64,000 bases of DNA, from positions 5,456,001 through 5,520,000 of the forward strand of contig NZ_LR594662.1 of NCBI RefSeq assembly GCF_901827175.1. The letters are read 5' to 3'. Positions 23,485-29,701 of the stretch are shown here, in pieces. The notes under the pieces were generated by a model. It was not told where the DNA came from, ran no database searches, and saw only the letters and a list, made by a program, of their open reading frames with translations. Position 1 is the first letter of the stretch. Each line of letters begins with the position of its first letter. Made by a program: the position numbers and the translations under genes. Source of the stretch: Variovorax sp. RA8 (GTDB taxonomy: Bacteria > Pseudomonadota > Gammaproteobacteria > Burkholderiales > Burkholderiaceae_C).

Positions 23485-24257
23485 AACAGCGAAGGCTCCT
23501 CGGGCGCAGGCGGCTCCTTCAGCTTCGCGCGTTCCGGCTTGGGCTTCGGTGCGCGCGGCGGGTCAGGTGGCGCCGGGCTGGCGTCGAAAATCTCGGCCGG
23601 GGCGAGCTTGAGCAACTGCTGGGCCTGCTCGACGGTGCCCTCAAGCCACTGGTCGAAGTTCGCGGCCTCGATCGGGATCACGCTGCGCTTGTCTTGGCGT
23701 TCCAGCGGCAACACCAGCCCGGTCTTCGGGTCTACCTCAGGCTTGTGCATGCGGCCCATTAGGGGGTGCCCGTCGGCATTGATCGTCAGCATGGTGTAGC
23801 TCTCGAACTCGTCGCCTGTGGCCTTGTCGATCCAGACACTCCACAGGCCGGCCAGGCCCCAGGGCTGCCCGTCGGCGCGCCGGAAGCGCCACCACTCGCA
23901 CCGCGGGAACGGCTGCTCGTGCGGTCCCCAGTACGGTTCATCGAAGCTGGCGGCCGGGATGATGCAGCGCTGGCCACGCTTCCACGGCTCCTTGTAGCTG
24001 GCCTTCTCCGCAAGCTCCTCGCTGCGCGCGTTGTTCGTCGGGTACTTGAGCTTCGGCTCCTTGGCGAACCAGGGGATCAGGCCCCACTGACCCACGGCGA
24101 GCTCGCGCTGGTAGCCCGCAGCGTCGCGCCGGCGCCGAATGAAGGGGCCAGGAGCGCGCGGGAAGATGTCGCGCACCCATAGCGGGATCTGCCGCGCGGC
24201 GACGTGCCAGAAGCGTTCGATCTCCTTGACCTCGGGGCTCTCGTACCGATTGCACAT
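23481..24257 (-). CDS. SRAP domain protein (SOS response-associated, YedK/HMCES type)
   Basis: 258 residues. SRAP proteins form a covalent bond between Cys2 and abasic sites in single-stranded DNA, protecting them from nucleases. Visible here: Cys2 in MCNRYESPE, the NNARSE block (about 84-89), RCIIPAASFDEP carrying the conserved acidic residue, and GRMHKPEV with the catalytic His. The C-terminal tail (about 225-258) is Pro/Lys/Glu-rich and longer than in YedK. It follows a 63-residue gene by 18 bases, and the pair is read away from a LexA-like box. A fragment of a second SRAP gene lies at 27108-27213. Confidence 0.93.
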   Translation of the reverse strand: MCNRYESPEVKEIERFWHVAARQIPLWVRDIFPRAPGPFIRRRRDAAGYQRELAVGQWGLIPWFAKEPKLKYPTNNARSEELAEKASYKEPWKRGQRCIIPAASFDEPYWGPHEQPFPRCEWWRFRRADGQPWGLAGLWSVWIDKATGDEFESYTMLTINADGHPLMGRMHKPEVDPKTGLVLPLERQDKRSVIPIEAANFDQWLEGTVEQAQQLLKLAPAEIFDASPAPPDPPRAPKPKPERAKLKEPPAPEEPSLF

Positions 24258-24275
24258 GGGCCGGAATGTAGCGGC

Positions 24276-24467
24276 TCAGAAAGGGGTCGGCTGAACGGGA
24301 TCAAGCCATGCAACAGCCGCGGCATCCGGCGGGAGTGCTCGCAGCCGGTCGTCCCGCCAGAGATCGGCCGCCACCTCTTCGAGGAGCAGCGGGTCCACAG
24401 TGCGCCACCGCTGCTGCAGCCGGTGCGCACAGGCGGCAATCCAAATTTCGGCAGTCATCTCAGCCAT
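24276..24467 (-). CDS. Small conserved protein upstream of SRAP
   Basis: 63 residues, start MAEMTAEIWI (MTAEIWIAAC three codons later is an alternative). The body AHRLQQRWRTVDPLLLEEVAADLW is helical and regular, consistent with a compact DNA- or protein-binding helix bundle. It is the first gene of the leftward SRAP operon, starting 5 bases from the LexA-like box. I believe similar small proteins accompany SRAP genes in Burkholderiales, but cannot verify this here. Function unknown; a DNA-damage role is inferred from the promoter and partner. Confidence 0.65.
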   Translation of the reverse strand: MAEMTAEIWIAACAHRLQQRWRTVDPLLLEEVAADLWRDDRLRALPPDAAAVAWLDPVQPTPF

Positions 24468-24472
24468 GGATA

Positions 24473-24492
24473 TACTGTACGCCCATCCAGTA
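24473..24492. promoter_or_regulatory. LexA-like SOS box between divergent genes
   Basis: TACTGT-N8-CCAGTA, differing by one base from the TACTGT-N8-ACAGTA extended consensus of the LexA operator. It lies between starts at 24467 (leftward SRAP operon) and 24501 (rightward gene), only 5 and 8 bases away, so a bound repressor would block both. This predicts DNA-damage induction of the cassette. Confidence 0.75.
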
Positions 24493-24500
24493 TTATCTGC

Positions 24501-24905
24501 ATGTTCGCGATCGTTTACCGCTGTCGTCGAGAAGGACAACCGCTGCACCGCGATGACATCGAGGCAGACCCCGCGCACGGCGATTTGCAGGTGTACCGTA
24601 AAGGGATGAAGCGCGTGGCCGTGCTGCTGGGCCAAGATCGAGAAAGCTATGTGCTGCCGCTGCTGGACAAGGTGAGGCTGCTCGCGATCAACGAGTGTGG
24701 CGTGCTGCTCACCGGGATCGAGATCTACCCCACCCGCGGAGCCAAGGGCACGGGCCCCATGTACCCACAGACCTGGTGGTGCGAGACCAATCCCAAGGCG
24801 CGGCCCCTTGCGAACCCTGCAGATGCGCGTCGGCGCGAGCGTGAACGGCAGGCCCGTGAGGTCGGCACGTCCCTCCTTCGACGGCCAACGAGACGCGACA
24901 AGTAG
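24501..24905 (+). CDS. Hypothetical protein divergent from the SRAP operon, LexA-box controlled
   Basis: 134 residues from MFAIVYRCRR. The core (LQVYRKGMKRVAVLLGQDRESYVLPLLDKVRLLAINECGVLLTGIEIYP) looks like a small alpha/beta domain; the C-terminus is Arg/Glu-rich and unstructured. The ATG lies 8 bases right of the LexA-like box, so its transcript must be nearly leaderless or start within the operator. No family recognised. By shared operator it belongs to the same damage-inducible module as SRAP. Confidence 0.65.
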   Translation: MFAIVYRCRREGQPLHRDDIEADPAHGDLQVYRKGMKRVAVLLGQDRESYVLPLLDKVRLLAINECGVLLTGIEIYPTRGAKGTGPMYPQTWWCETNPKARPLANPADARRRERERQAREVGTSLLRRPTRRDK

Positions 24906-24985
24906 AACCCAAACCTTCCTGCCGATCCCCGCCCAACCATCCTGCGTATGCCGTCTTGGCTCGGCCGCGAGGAGTAGCATGCTTC

Positions 24986-25207
24986 ATGGAAGACGAAAAC
25001 TCAGACCCGGTGGGCAGGCATCCCGAGGAGGTCTTCGCGGACTTGGCCACTGAGTACGGGTTGATCTCAAAGGGCGAGACGATCAGCCTTTCCTTGTGGC
25101 AGTACACCATGGCCATCGTCGAGCTATGTGCCTCGATAGGCGACCGATACGATCAGACTGGTTTGAACGCCGGTGAAGAGATTAGGGCCGTCTACGGAGA
25201 GCCGTAG
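24986..25207 (+). CDS. Small acidic hypothetical protein
   Basis: 73 residues from MEDENSDPVG; GAGGAG is 11 bases upstream. Helical and acidic (HPEEVFADLATEYGLIS, then LWQYTMAIVELCASIGDRYDQ). It is the last gene before the right attachment site. Not recognised; the acidic, short form is compatible with an antitoxin, antirepressor or DNA mimic, none of which can be shown. Confidence 0.55.
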   Translation: MEDENSDPVGRHPEEVFADLATEYGLISKGETISLSLWQYTMAIVELCASIGDRYDQTGLNAGEEIRAVYGEP

Positions 25208-25304
25208 GCCGGCTGCAAGCCGATCCGCAGACCCCCCTGACGAGGGCGCCTAGCCATGGACGCCCCGTAGGCAAGCCCACCCCAAGGCTTGTCACTTCAA
25301 CTTT

Positions 25305-25327
25305 TGTCGGTACTTGTGTCGGTATCT
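25305..25327. repeat. Right integrase arm-type repeat
   Basis: TGTCGGTACTTGTG followed by TCGGTATCT, almost the same as the unit at 15725-15744 beside the integrase gene. It lies 52 bases inside attR. Two matching units at opposite ends support a shared recombinase-binding role. Confidence 0.68.
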
Positions 25328-25378
25328 TTTCTAACAGGCCCGGCAAAACGTCGCATTCATGCGGGTTGCAGCCTCCTT

Positions 25379-25400
25379 TTCGATTCCTGTCGAGGCACCA
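25379..25400. other. attR, partial tRNA-Arg 3' end
   Basis: TTCGATTCCTGTCGAG then GCACCA. Identical to attL except that one of three G residues of the tRNA acceptor arm is missing. It marks the right end of the element. Confidence 0.85.
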
Positions 25401-25472
25401 GCAAGTTGTTGATTGTTAAGAGATTTCCCGCTCGCCGGGACGGCGCCGGGACAAACTCTCGTGACGAATAGC

Positions 25473-25984
25473 GTGAACCCGTTCACTGAACGTACCTGCC
25501 CGCATGCGGCAAGCAGTTCAACATCCGCACATGGAAGATCAAAGCAGGTAAAGGGAAAACCTGCTCGCGGCGATGCAACGGCACGTTGAATTTCTCGCGC
25601 GCATGGGGATGGGAGCCGTGGTCCGCAGAAGAGAACGATCTAGTTGGACGACTGGCCAACGACGGGCTTAGAGACAGGGAGATCGGCGCGCTTTTAAACA
25701 GGCCGCTCGTGATCGTTGCTCAAAAGCGTCGTGCGCAAGGCCTCGGACATCTCCTCTCGATTCCATGGTCCCAGAGCGAAGTTGAACTTCTGCGAGACCT
25801 CAGCAACATCTTCACTAAGACAGAGATTGCCACGTTGCTCGATAGGACGCCCCGTGCGGTTGCAAACAAGCTTGAGAGGCTGGGTATCAAGCGCCCTGCC
25901 TCGTTTTACATCGCGATCGGGATGCCGCATGTTGCCTACCCGCCGGAACTCAGAGAAGGAATCGCCTTGCAAAAGCAACTCTAA
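25473..25984 (+). pseudogene. Zinc-finger and SANT/Myb-like DNA-binding protein, frameshifted near its start
   Basis: The open frame from about 25500 reads CGKQFNIRTWKIKAG, then KTCSRRC, then two SANT/Myb-like helix-turn-helix repeats (EPWSAEENDLVGRL; and IPWSQSEVELLRDL ... AIATLLDRT-like register). A GTG at 25473 gives NPFTERTCP in another frame. Deleting or adding one base near 25503 joins TCP to CGK, rebuilding a C-x2-C...C-x3-C zinc site. I therefore read it as a gene with a one-base loss. A shorter functional protein starting at 25586 (132 residues, TTG start) cannot be excluded. It would be a DNA-binding protein of phage type. Confidence 0.5.
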
Positions 25985-25996
25985 AGAAGATCAAGG

Positions 25997-26275
25997 ATGA
26001 AGAACATCGAGGCGCTGAGAGAGCACCTTTTCAAGCAGCTTGAAGTCCTAGACGATCCGAACGCAAAACCCGATTTCGATCGCCTTCGAGCGGTCTGCGC
26101 GGTGGCCGATCGCATCATCGATACAGCTCGCATCGAGGTCCAGCTTGCCGCCGTGATGAAGGGGGCGCTTGAGGTTCCCTTTTTAGAGACCCAGGCCGGC
26201 GAGCGTCCGGCGAACGACCCTCCGCAGCTTCCCCCGCTTGGCCAGACCCCGATGGAACGCGCCGCGGCCGGGTAA
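25997..26275 (+). CDS. Small helical hypothetical protein
   Basis: 92 residues from MKNIEALREHLF, 12 bases after the preceding gene. Helical (LFKQLEVLDDP, LRAVCAVADRIIDTARIEVQL), ending in a Pro-rich tail. The pattern AV-x-ADRI-x-TAR-x-EV resembles small phage proteins found before terminase genes, but none is named. AAGG precedes the ATG. Likely intact, function unknown. Confidence 0.55.
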   Translation: MKNIEALREHLFKQLEVLDDPNAKPDFDRLRAVCAVADRIIDTARIEVQLAAVMKGALEVPFLETQAGERPANDPPQLPPLGQTPMERAAAG

Positions 26276-26424
26276 TACTATCGCTTCTCACCGCTTGAAC
26301 CCCTCAGGCCGAATCTCACCCCTTGAACACATATTGCCCGCACCTACATTGCCGCTGAGAGCGGGCAGCGCGCGACGCTCTCATGCCAGCCCCCTAGAAC
26401 TGCCAAGTCGAAAGGAGTCAGAAA

Positions 26425-26820
26425 ATGGCACTGGAGCTCTTACGTGAACTGGCGGCGCAACGGTTGCCGATCACCATCAGGGATCCCATCCTGGTCGATC
26501 GAATCCGCTTACTCCGACGAACCGAATGCATCGCCGCACTCACCTCGCCGATCGGGTCCGAGCATCCGTTTGCGACGGTACTGTGTGTAACCAAGAGGGG
26601 CCGAGAGGCTCTAAAACTAGCGAGCAAAGAGGATCACGAGTCGCGGTCGCGGCGTCCGTCAGCCCAGCTTTCGCATCGAGCGGGCTCGAAGGCCTCGCAC
26701 AAGGTACAATGGCCCACTCGCTCACGACCGAGCGGGTCACCGTTTCTCACGGCGGAAAGTCGATCAATGTTGCCACCGACAAGAAAACTACTGGGCGACA
26801 CTGCATCTCAAAGCACGTAG
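26425..26820 (+). CDS. Hypothetical protein, C-terminal part probably aberrant
   Basis: 131 residues with a good AAAGGAG ribosome site. Residues 1-70 (LLRELAAQRLPITIRDPILVDRIRLLRRTECI ... TKRGREALKLA) look like a small winged-helix domain. From about residue 72 the sequence becomes Ser/Arg-rich without structure and overlaps another small frame (26709-26834), so the original stop may have been lost. Not recognised. Confidence 0.45.
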   Translation: MALELLRELAAQRLPITIRDPILVDRIRLLRRTECIAALTSPIGSEHPFATVLCVTKRGREALKLASKEDHESRSRRPSAQLSHRAGSKASHKVQWPTRSRPSGSPFLTAESRSMLPPTRKLLGDTASQST

Positions 26821-26834
26821 CGTGGACCGCGTAA
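26709..26834 (+). CDS. Small ORF within repeat copy R2
   Basis: 41 residues, MAHSLTTERVTVSHGG ... ending KHVAWTA. It is worth listing because the related repeat copy R3 (30358-30503) encodes a similar SHGGTSN segment and a similar VTWAA end just before the same terminator. The two are therefore probably diverged copies of one small phage gene; in R3 the frame is broken. No function known. Confidence 0.4.
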   Translation: MAHSLTTERVTVSHGGKSINVATDKKTTGRHCISKHVAWTA

Positions 26835-26884
26835 GAGTTCACGACCACACATCGAAGCCCGCCGATCGCGGGCTTTTTCACGCC
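26742..26884 (+). repeat. Repeat copy R2 (related to R3 at 30358-30503)
   Basis: A ~140-bp module: TCTCACGGCGG, then a variable coding part, CGTGG-x-CCGCGTAAG, CACGACCA, and a CCCGCC...GCGGGCTTTTTCACGCC terminator. R3 aligns along the whole length at roughly two-thirds identity by eye. The terminator part, and the following CCATCTTTGCAATCACCGC, also match R1 at 22179-22247. Confidence 0.65.
26856..26880 (+). terminator. Intrinsic terminator in R2
   Basis: AGCCCGC ... GCGGGCT stem followed by a T-run, the same as in R1 and R3. It ends rightward transcription of the small genes before it. Confidence 0.82.
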
Positions 26885-27107
26885 CGGCGTTCACTCGTCC
26901 ATCTTTGCAATCACCGCCTGAACCTCTCCGTGGGCTCGAAAGGCGCACCCGCGGTCATCTCCCGCACAGGCTATAGCGCTTGGCTGATTGAGCGGCCAGG
27001 CAGGCGAACCGAAAATAGAAGCACGGTTTCGGCACACCTACCGGCAATCCGAGACTGCGAGGGCCCTCCGAACGAACGAAAGTTGGCGGAGGGCCCTTCG
27101 TTATCTT

Positions 27108-27213
27108 CGCTGCGTGCGTTGTTGGTCGGGTACTTGAGCTTCGGCTCCTTCGCGAACCAGGGGATCAGGCCCCACTGGCCCACCACGAGCTCGCGCTCGT
27201 AGCCTGCAGCAAG
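27108..27213 (-). pseudogene. Fragment of a second SRAP gene
   Basis: About 105 bases nearly identical to 24016-24120 of the intact SRAP gene, encoding ERELVVGQWGLIPWFAKEP and NNARSE. Both ends stop abruptly: leftward it runs into unrelated sequence, rightward into an orphan 3' gene end. Cys2, the acidic residue and the His motif are all missing, so it cannot function. It shows that a related element once lay on this side of attR. Confidence 0.85.
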
Positions 27214-27306
27214 TCCGTGTTCGGCTCCGAAATGCGCTTGGTCGGCCTGGAGAGGGTCGATGGCGCCTGGGTGCTCCAGGAATGGAACTGCGAGGTCTCA
27301 ACCTAA
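27211..27306 (+). pseudogene. Orphan 3' end of an unidentified gene
   Basis: A 31-codon open end, KSVFGSEMRLVGLERVDG then AWVLQEWNCEVST and a stop, with no start codon or ribosome site of its own. It abuts the SRAP fragment exactly where homology ends, so it is the tail of a gene cut by a deletion or insertion. The W-x-L-x-E/D-W-N ending is protein-like, but the family is not recognised. It overlaps the stop of the gtr-like gene by 4 bases tail-to-tail. Confidence 0.5.
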
Positions 27307-28910
27307 GGCAGCGGCGCCTCTCGCTGCCACATCACCGACGTGCCTGCGAAATCCGCGTGCTTGGCCCCTGCCATCGACTTGATCTTCTGCCCATCGAAGG
27401 CAAGCACACGCACAGTGCCATAGGCAGCGCTGCTGCCCTTCAGATCCACGTTCTTGACGGCATCGGGCCCGAAGGTAATCGGCCAGGCGGTCCACAGCGG
27501 TGATCCCACGTCGCGCGCCGAGTGCGTGCGCAGCGTCACCCCGCGCCCCGGGAACCACGTATCCGCGTACTTCTGGCTGAGTTCGTCGGAGGAGATCCAG
27601 CCCGCGGCCGGGCCCATCACCACGATGAAGTGCTTCACCTGCCCACTGGTGCCGGGCCCCTCCGCTGCCAGGACATCGGTCATGGCATCGCGCACGGCGC
27701 GTTCTGCGGCCGTGGCGGTGACCTGGTCCTGGTTGTGGCCCACGCTCACGGCGGTTAGGCCGAAGGCGCAAGCGGCCACCAGCAGCGCCCAGAGATGCGC
27801 GCGTCGCGCAGGAAAGGCGCGGCCCACCACCCATAGCACCAGCGCCGCCGCCCCGGCCACATACAGCGGCACCCAGAGCTGATGCAGCATGCGCCAGCGA
27901 GTGCCCGGGCCCCACACCACAGACACCGATTCCACGGCGACGGTGGGCGCGACGAGGCACAGCGCCACCATGATGATGTCTCGCGTGCTCCTGGCCGGCC
28001 TGGCGCCCTCCGCTGGCAGCTTCGGCATCAGCAGGTACACGCCGACTGCCAGCGCCAGCATGTTCGCCACCAGCATGGGATGGGCCAGGGGGCGAGGCGC
28101 CCACCAGAACAGGAACACAGGGAAGTCGGGATGCCATACGCCGGCGGCGATCGACTGCAGCAGGCCCGGCAGCGTGAAGGTGGTCTGGTAATACTGCGCC
28201 ATCGTCGGCGACGAGGCGGTGCGCCAGATCAGCATGAAGACGGCGAAGACGCCAAGGAAGGGGATCGTGTCCTTCAGCGCTTTCACCAGGCGCGCGCGCA
28301 GGCCAGGACCGGCTGACACGAACGAGAGGTATGCAACGGCCAGGACGGCGCCGATCTGCAGCGTATAGCTGGCCAGGGCGACGAACCACAGCACCACCGA
28401 GGCGCCGTACCAGTGGACCGAGCCGGTGCGCAGGTAGTGCGTGAAGGCCCAGACGCACAGCAGCGACATCGACAGCGCGCCGATGAAGTTCCAGTAGATC
28501 AGGTCGCCGTAGCCGTTGGCCATGAAGATGGCGCAAAGGATGCCCACAGCGAGCGCGAAGGTGCGCGGGCCGAGCTGGCGCAGCAGCAGGTATGCCGAGG
28601 CACCGCACAGCAGGCTCATCAGGTAGCGGGCGAACAGCAGGCCGTTCTCGCGCCAGAGGATCAGCGGCTTGAATGCGATGTACCACCAGGGCGAGACCGG
28701 GTTGCGGTCGTTGGTCCCCCAGAACATGCGGGCGATCTCGGAGCCCTTGCCGGTCTGCAGCCAGCTGAGCCAGTTGCGATCCTCGCCCATGGGCCAGACG
28801 TTGAATCCGAGGGGATAGCCCATCTTCTGCATGACACGCAGGCCCACCAGGAACAGCAGCCAGGCCGCCGCGATGCGCGCGATGTCCTGCGCGCTTTCGT
28901 TCTTTCGCAT
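27303..28910 (-). CDS. Polytopic membrane protein, probable Gtr-like glucosyltransferase
   Basis: 535 residues from MRKNESAQDI, with GGAG sites before the ATG. About ten hydrophobic helices are visible (for example AAWLLFLVGLRVM, YLMSLLCGASAYLLL, FALAVGILCAIFMA, AGAAALVLWVVG). A loop after the first helix holds GEDRNWLSWLQTG and, later, NPVSPWWYI. A soluble C-terminal part (about 420-535) follows. The layout is that of GT-C glycosyltransferases and of phage serotype-converting GtrC proteins. Its place after a phage lysis cassette fits a lysogenic-conversion gene. Donor and target are unknown; gtrA and gtrB are not present nearby. Confidence 0.6.
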   Translation of the reverse strand: MRKNESAQDIARIAAAWLLFLVGLRVMQKMGYPLGFNVWPMGEDRNWLSWLQTGKGSEIARMFWGTNDRNPVSPWWYIAFKPLILWRENGLLFARYLMSLLCGASAYLLLRQLGPRTFALAVGILCAIFMANGYGDLIYWNFIGALSMSLLCVWAFTHYLRTGSVHWYGASVVLWFVALASYTLQIGAVLAVAYLSFVSAGPGLRARLVKALKDTIPFLGVFAVFMLIWRTASSPTMAQYYQTTFTLPGLLQSIAAGVWHPDFPVFLFWWAPRPLAHPMLVANMLALAVGVYLLMPKLPAEGARPARSTRDIIMVALCLVAPTVAVESVSVVWGPGTRWRMLHQLWVPLYVAGAAALVLWVVGRAFPARRAHLWALLVAACAFGLTAVSVGHNQDQVTATAAERAVRDAMTDVLAAEGPGTSGQVKHFIVVMGPAAGWISSDELSQKYADTWFPGRGVTLRTHSARDVGSPLWTAWPITFGPDAVKNVDLKGSSAAYGTVRVLAFDGQKIKSMAGAKHADFAGTSVMWQREAPLP

Positions 28911-28962
28911 TACTCCACTCCGGGCCACAGTGGCGGGCCGCAAGAGGAGGACTATAAGGGGC

Positions 28963-29211
28963 TCACCGCGGCCAGGCTTCGATCAGCGCGGCCCGCTTAG
29001 AGCGCTCGCACCCGTAGGCGCCGATCCACTCCATGGTCCAGTGCACAAGGTCTTTTGCTGTCGCGGCCTCCGGCATGTCGCCAGGCTTAGGGTAGCCCGT
29101 CACCAGCGCCACAGGAGGCGGGTCGATCTTCGCGGGCGCACGCGGCTGCATAGTTGAGCAGCCGGCCAGCAGATGGAGACAGAGGGCAAGAGGCAAGGTT
29201 TTGGGCGGCAT
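28963..29211 (-). CDS. Outer-membrane spanin lipoprotein (Rz1-like)
   Basis: 82 residues. A short signal ends in the lipobox LLAGCS, followed by a Pro-rich stretch (RAPAKIDPPP) and a small C-terminal domain. This is the form of Rz1, the outer-membrane half of the spanin that fuses the two membranes at the last step of phage lysis. It starts inside the 3' part of the Rz gene in another frame, the classical Rz/Rz1 nesting. Its frame is intact although Rz is broken. Confidence 0.85.
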   Translation of the reverse strand: MPPKTLPLALCLHLLAGCSTMQPRAPAKIDPPPVALVTGYPKPGDMPEAATAKDLVHWTMEWIGAYGCERSKRAALIEAWPR

Positions 29212-29454
29212 GGTCGAGTTCCTTCACGATGCGGGTGATGTAGCGGGTCCGAACGATGATTTGCGCCGCCTCCTTGCGCTCTGCACGCCAGCGCGGCCGC
29301 GGTTGGCCTCGCGCTGGAGCTCGGCGCGCGCTTGGTACTCGGCCTGAGCGCGGGCATAGCCGGCCCGGTCAGCGTCGTGCAGAATCTTCCAGGCGCCAGC
29401 GGCGAGCGCCAGCAGCACCAGGGCGACAGCCATGAGCTTGGCAGTGAGGCTCAT
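29087..29454 (-). pseudogene. Inner-membrane spanin Rz, frameshifted
   Basis: The start MSLTAKLMAVALVLLALAAG gives the membrane anchor and QREANRGRAGVQ begins the coiled coil. Then the frame runs off to a stop at 29224. In another frame the natural continuation is clear: RAERKEAAQIIVRTRYI, VKELDHAAQN, and on to a stop at 29087. A one- or two-base change near 29284 explains this. Rz1 is nested in the 3' part. The product would lose its periplasmic coiled coil, so the spanin pair should not work. Confidence 0.8.
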
Positions 29455-29528
29455 TGCTTCCGCCAGGGGCAGTTCACCGCGTGGTGCCCTACTCGCCCGC
29501 AGAAGCAGCAGGCGTCGCTGGTGGCATC
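29451..29528 (-). CDS. Short CCHC zinc-knuckle ORF between holin-like and Rz genes
   Basis: The frame ends ACCFCGRVGHHAVNCPWRKQ, a perfect C-x2-C-x4-H-x4-C zinc knuckle, and its TGA overlaps the ATG of Rz (ATGA). Zinc-knuckle peptides in this place are, as I recall, common in Burkholderiales phages. The start is not resolved: no ATG or GTG is in frame nearby, so coordinates cover only the sure part (from DATSDACC). It overlaps the holin-like gene out of frame. Confidence 0.5.
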   Translation of the reverse strand, partial: DATSDACCFCGRVGHHAVNCPWRKQ

Positions 29529-29701
29529 AGCGCCTTCTGCGCCACGTTGGCCACGAAGTAGCCAGCCGTGACGCTGCCCCGAATCGTGAGCAATCCAGCT
29601 TGGTCGAGCAGCCCGAACCAGCGCATTGCCGGCGCCATCATGAGCAGGTAGCAGGCGATGCCGAACTTGCGGCTTGCCAGTTTGGCGGTCATGTCGTTCA
29701 T
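29489..29701 (-). CDS. Holin-like small membrane protein
   Basis: 70 residues starting MNDMTAKLAS at 29701, where the ATG overlaps the endolysin stop (ATGA). Hydrophobic parts are KFGIACYLLMMAPAMRWFGLL and TAGYFVANVAQKAL, giving one or two membrane segments. The place between endolysin and Rz is that of a holin or other lysis-cassette membrane protein. No holin family is matched by sequence. Frame intact. Confidence 0.55.
   Translation of the reverse strand: MNDMTAKLASRKFGIACYLLMMAPAMRWFGLLDQAGLLTIRGSVTAGYFVANVAQKALMPPATPAASAGE

Larger units (their letters stand above)
15586..25400. mobile_element. 9.8-kb integrative element in tRNA-Arg(CCT)
   Basis: It is bounded by a 22-23-base direct repeat of the tRNA 3' end (15586-15608 and 25379-25400). 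A P4-type integrase lies just inside the left end, and matching GGTACTTGTG/GGTATCT arm-type repeats lie near both ends. Contents: integrase, a large unknown protein, AlpA-like regulator, small helix-turn-helix protein, replication-like protein, small unknown genes, an HNH nuclease remnant and an SRAP/SOS-type cassette. There is no capsid, portal, terminase or conjugation gene, so it is a small integrative element or phage satellite that would need a helper to spread. G+C appears lower than in the flanks by eye. Confidence 0.9.

Noticed and set aside
27059..27098. Long hairpin GAGGGCCCTCCG / CGGAGGGCCCTT
   Set aside because: A real inverted repeat, but without a T-run and at the edge of decayed DNA; not enough to call a terminator or an attachment site.
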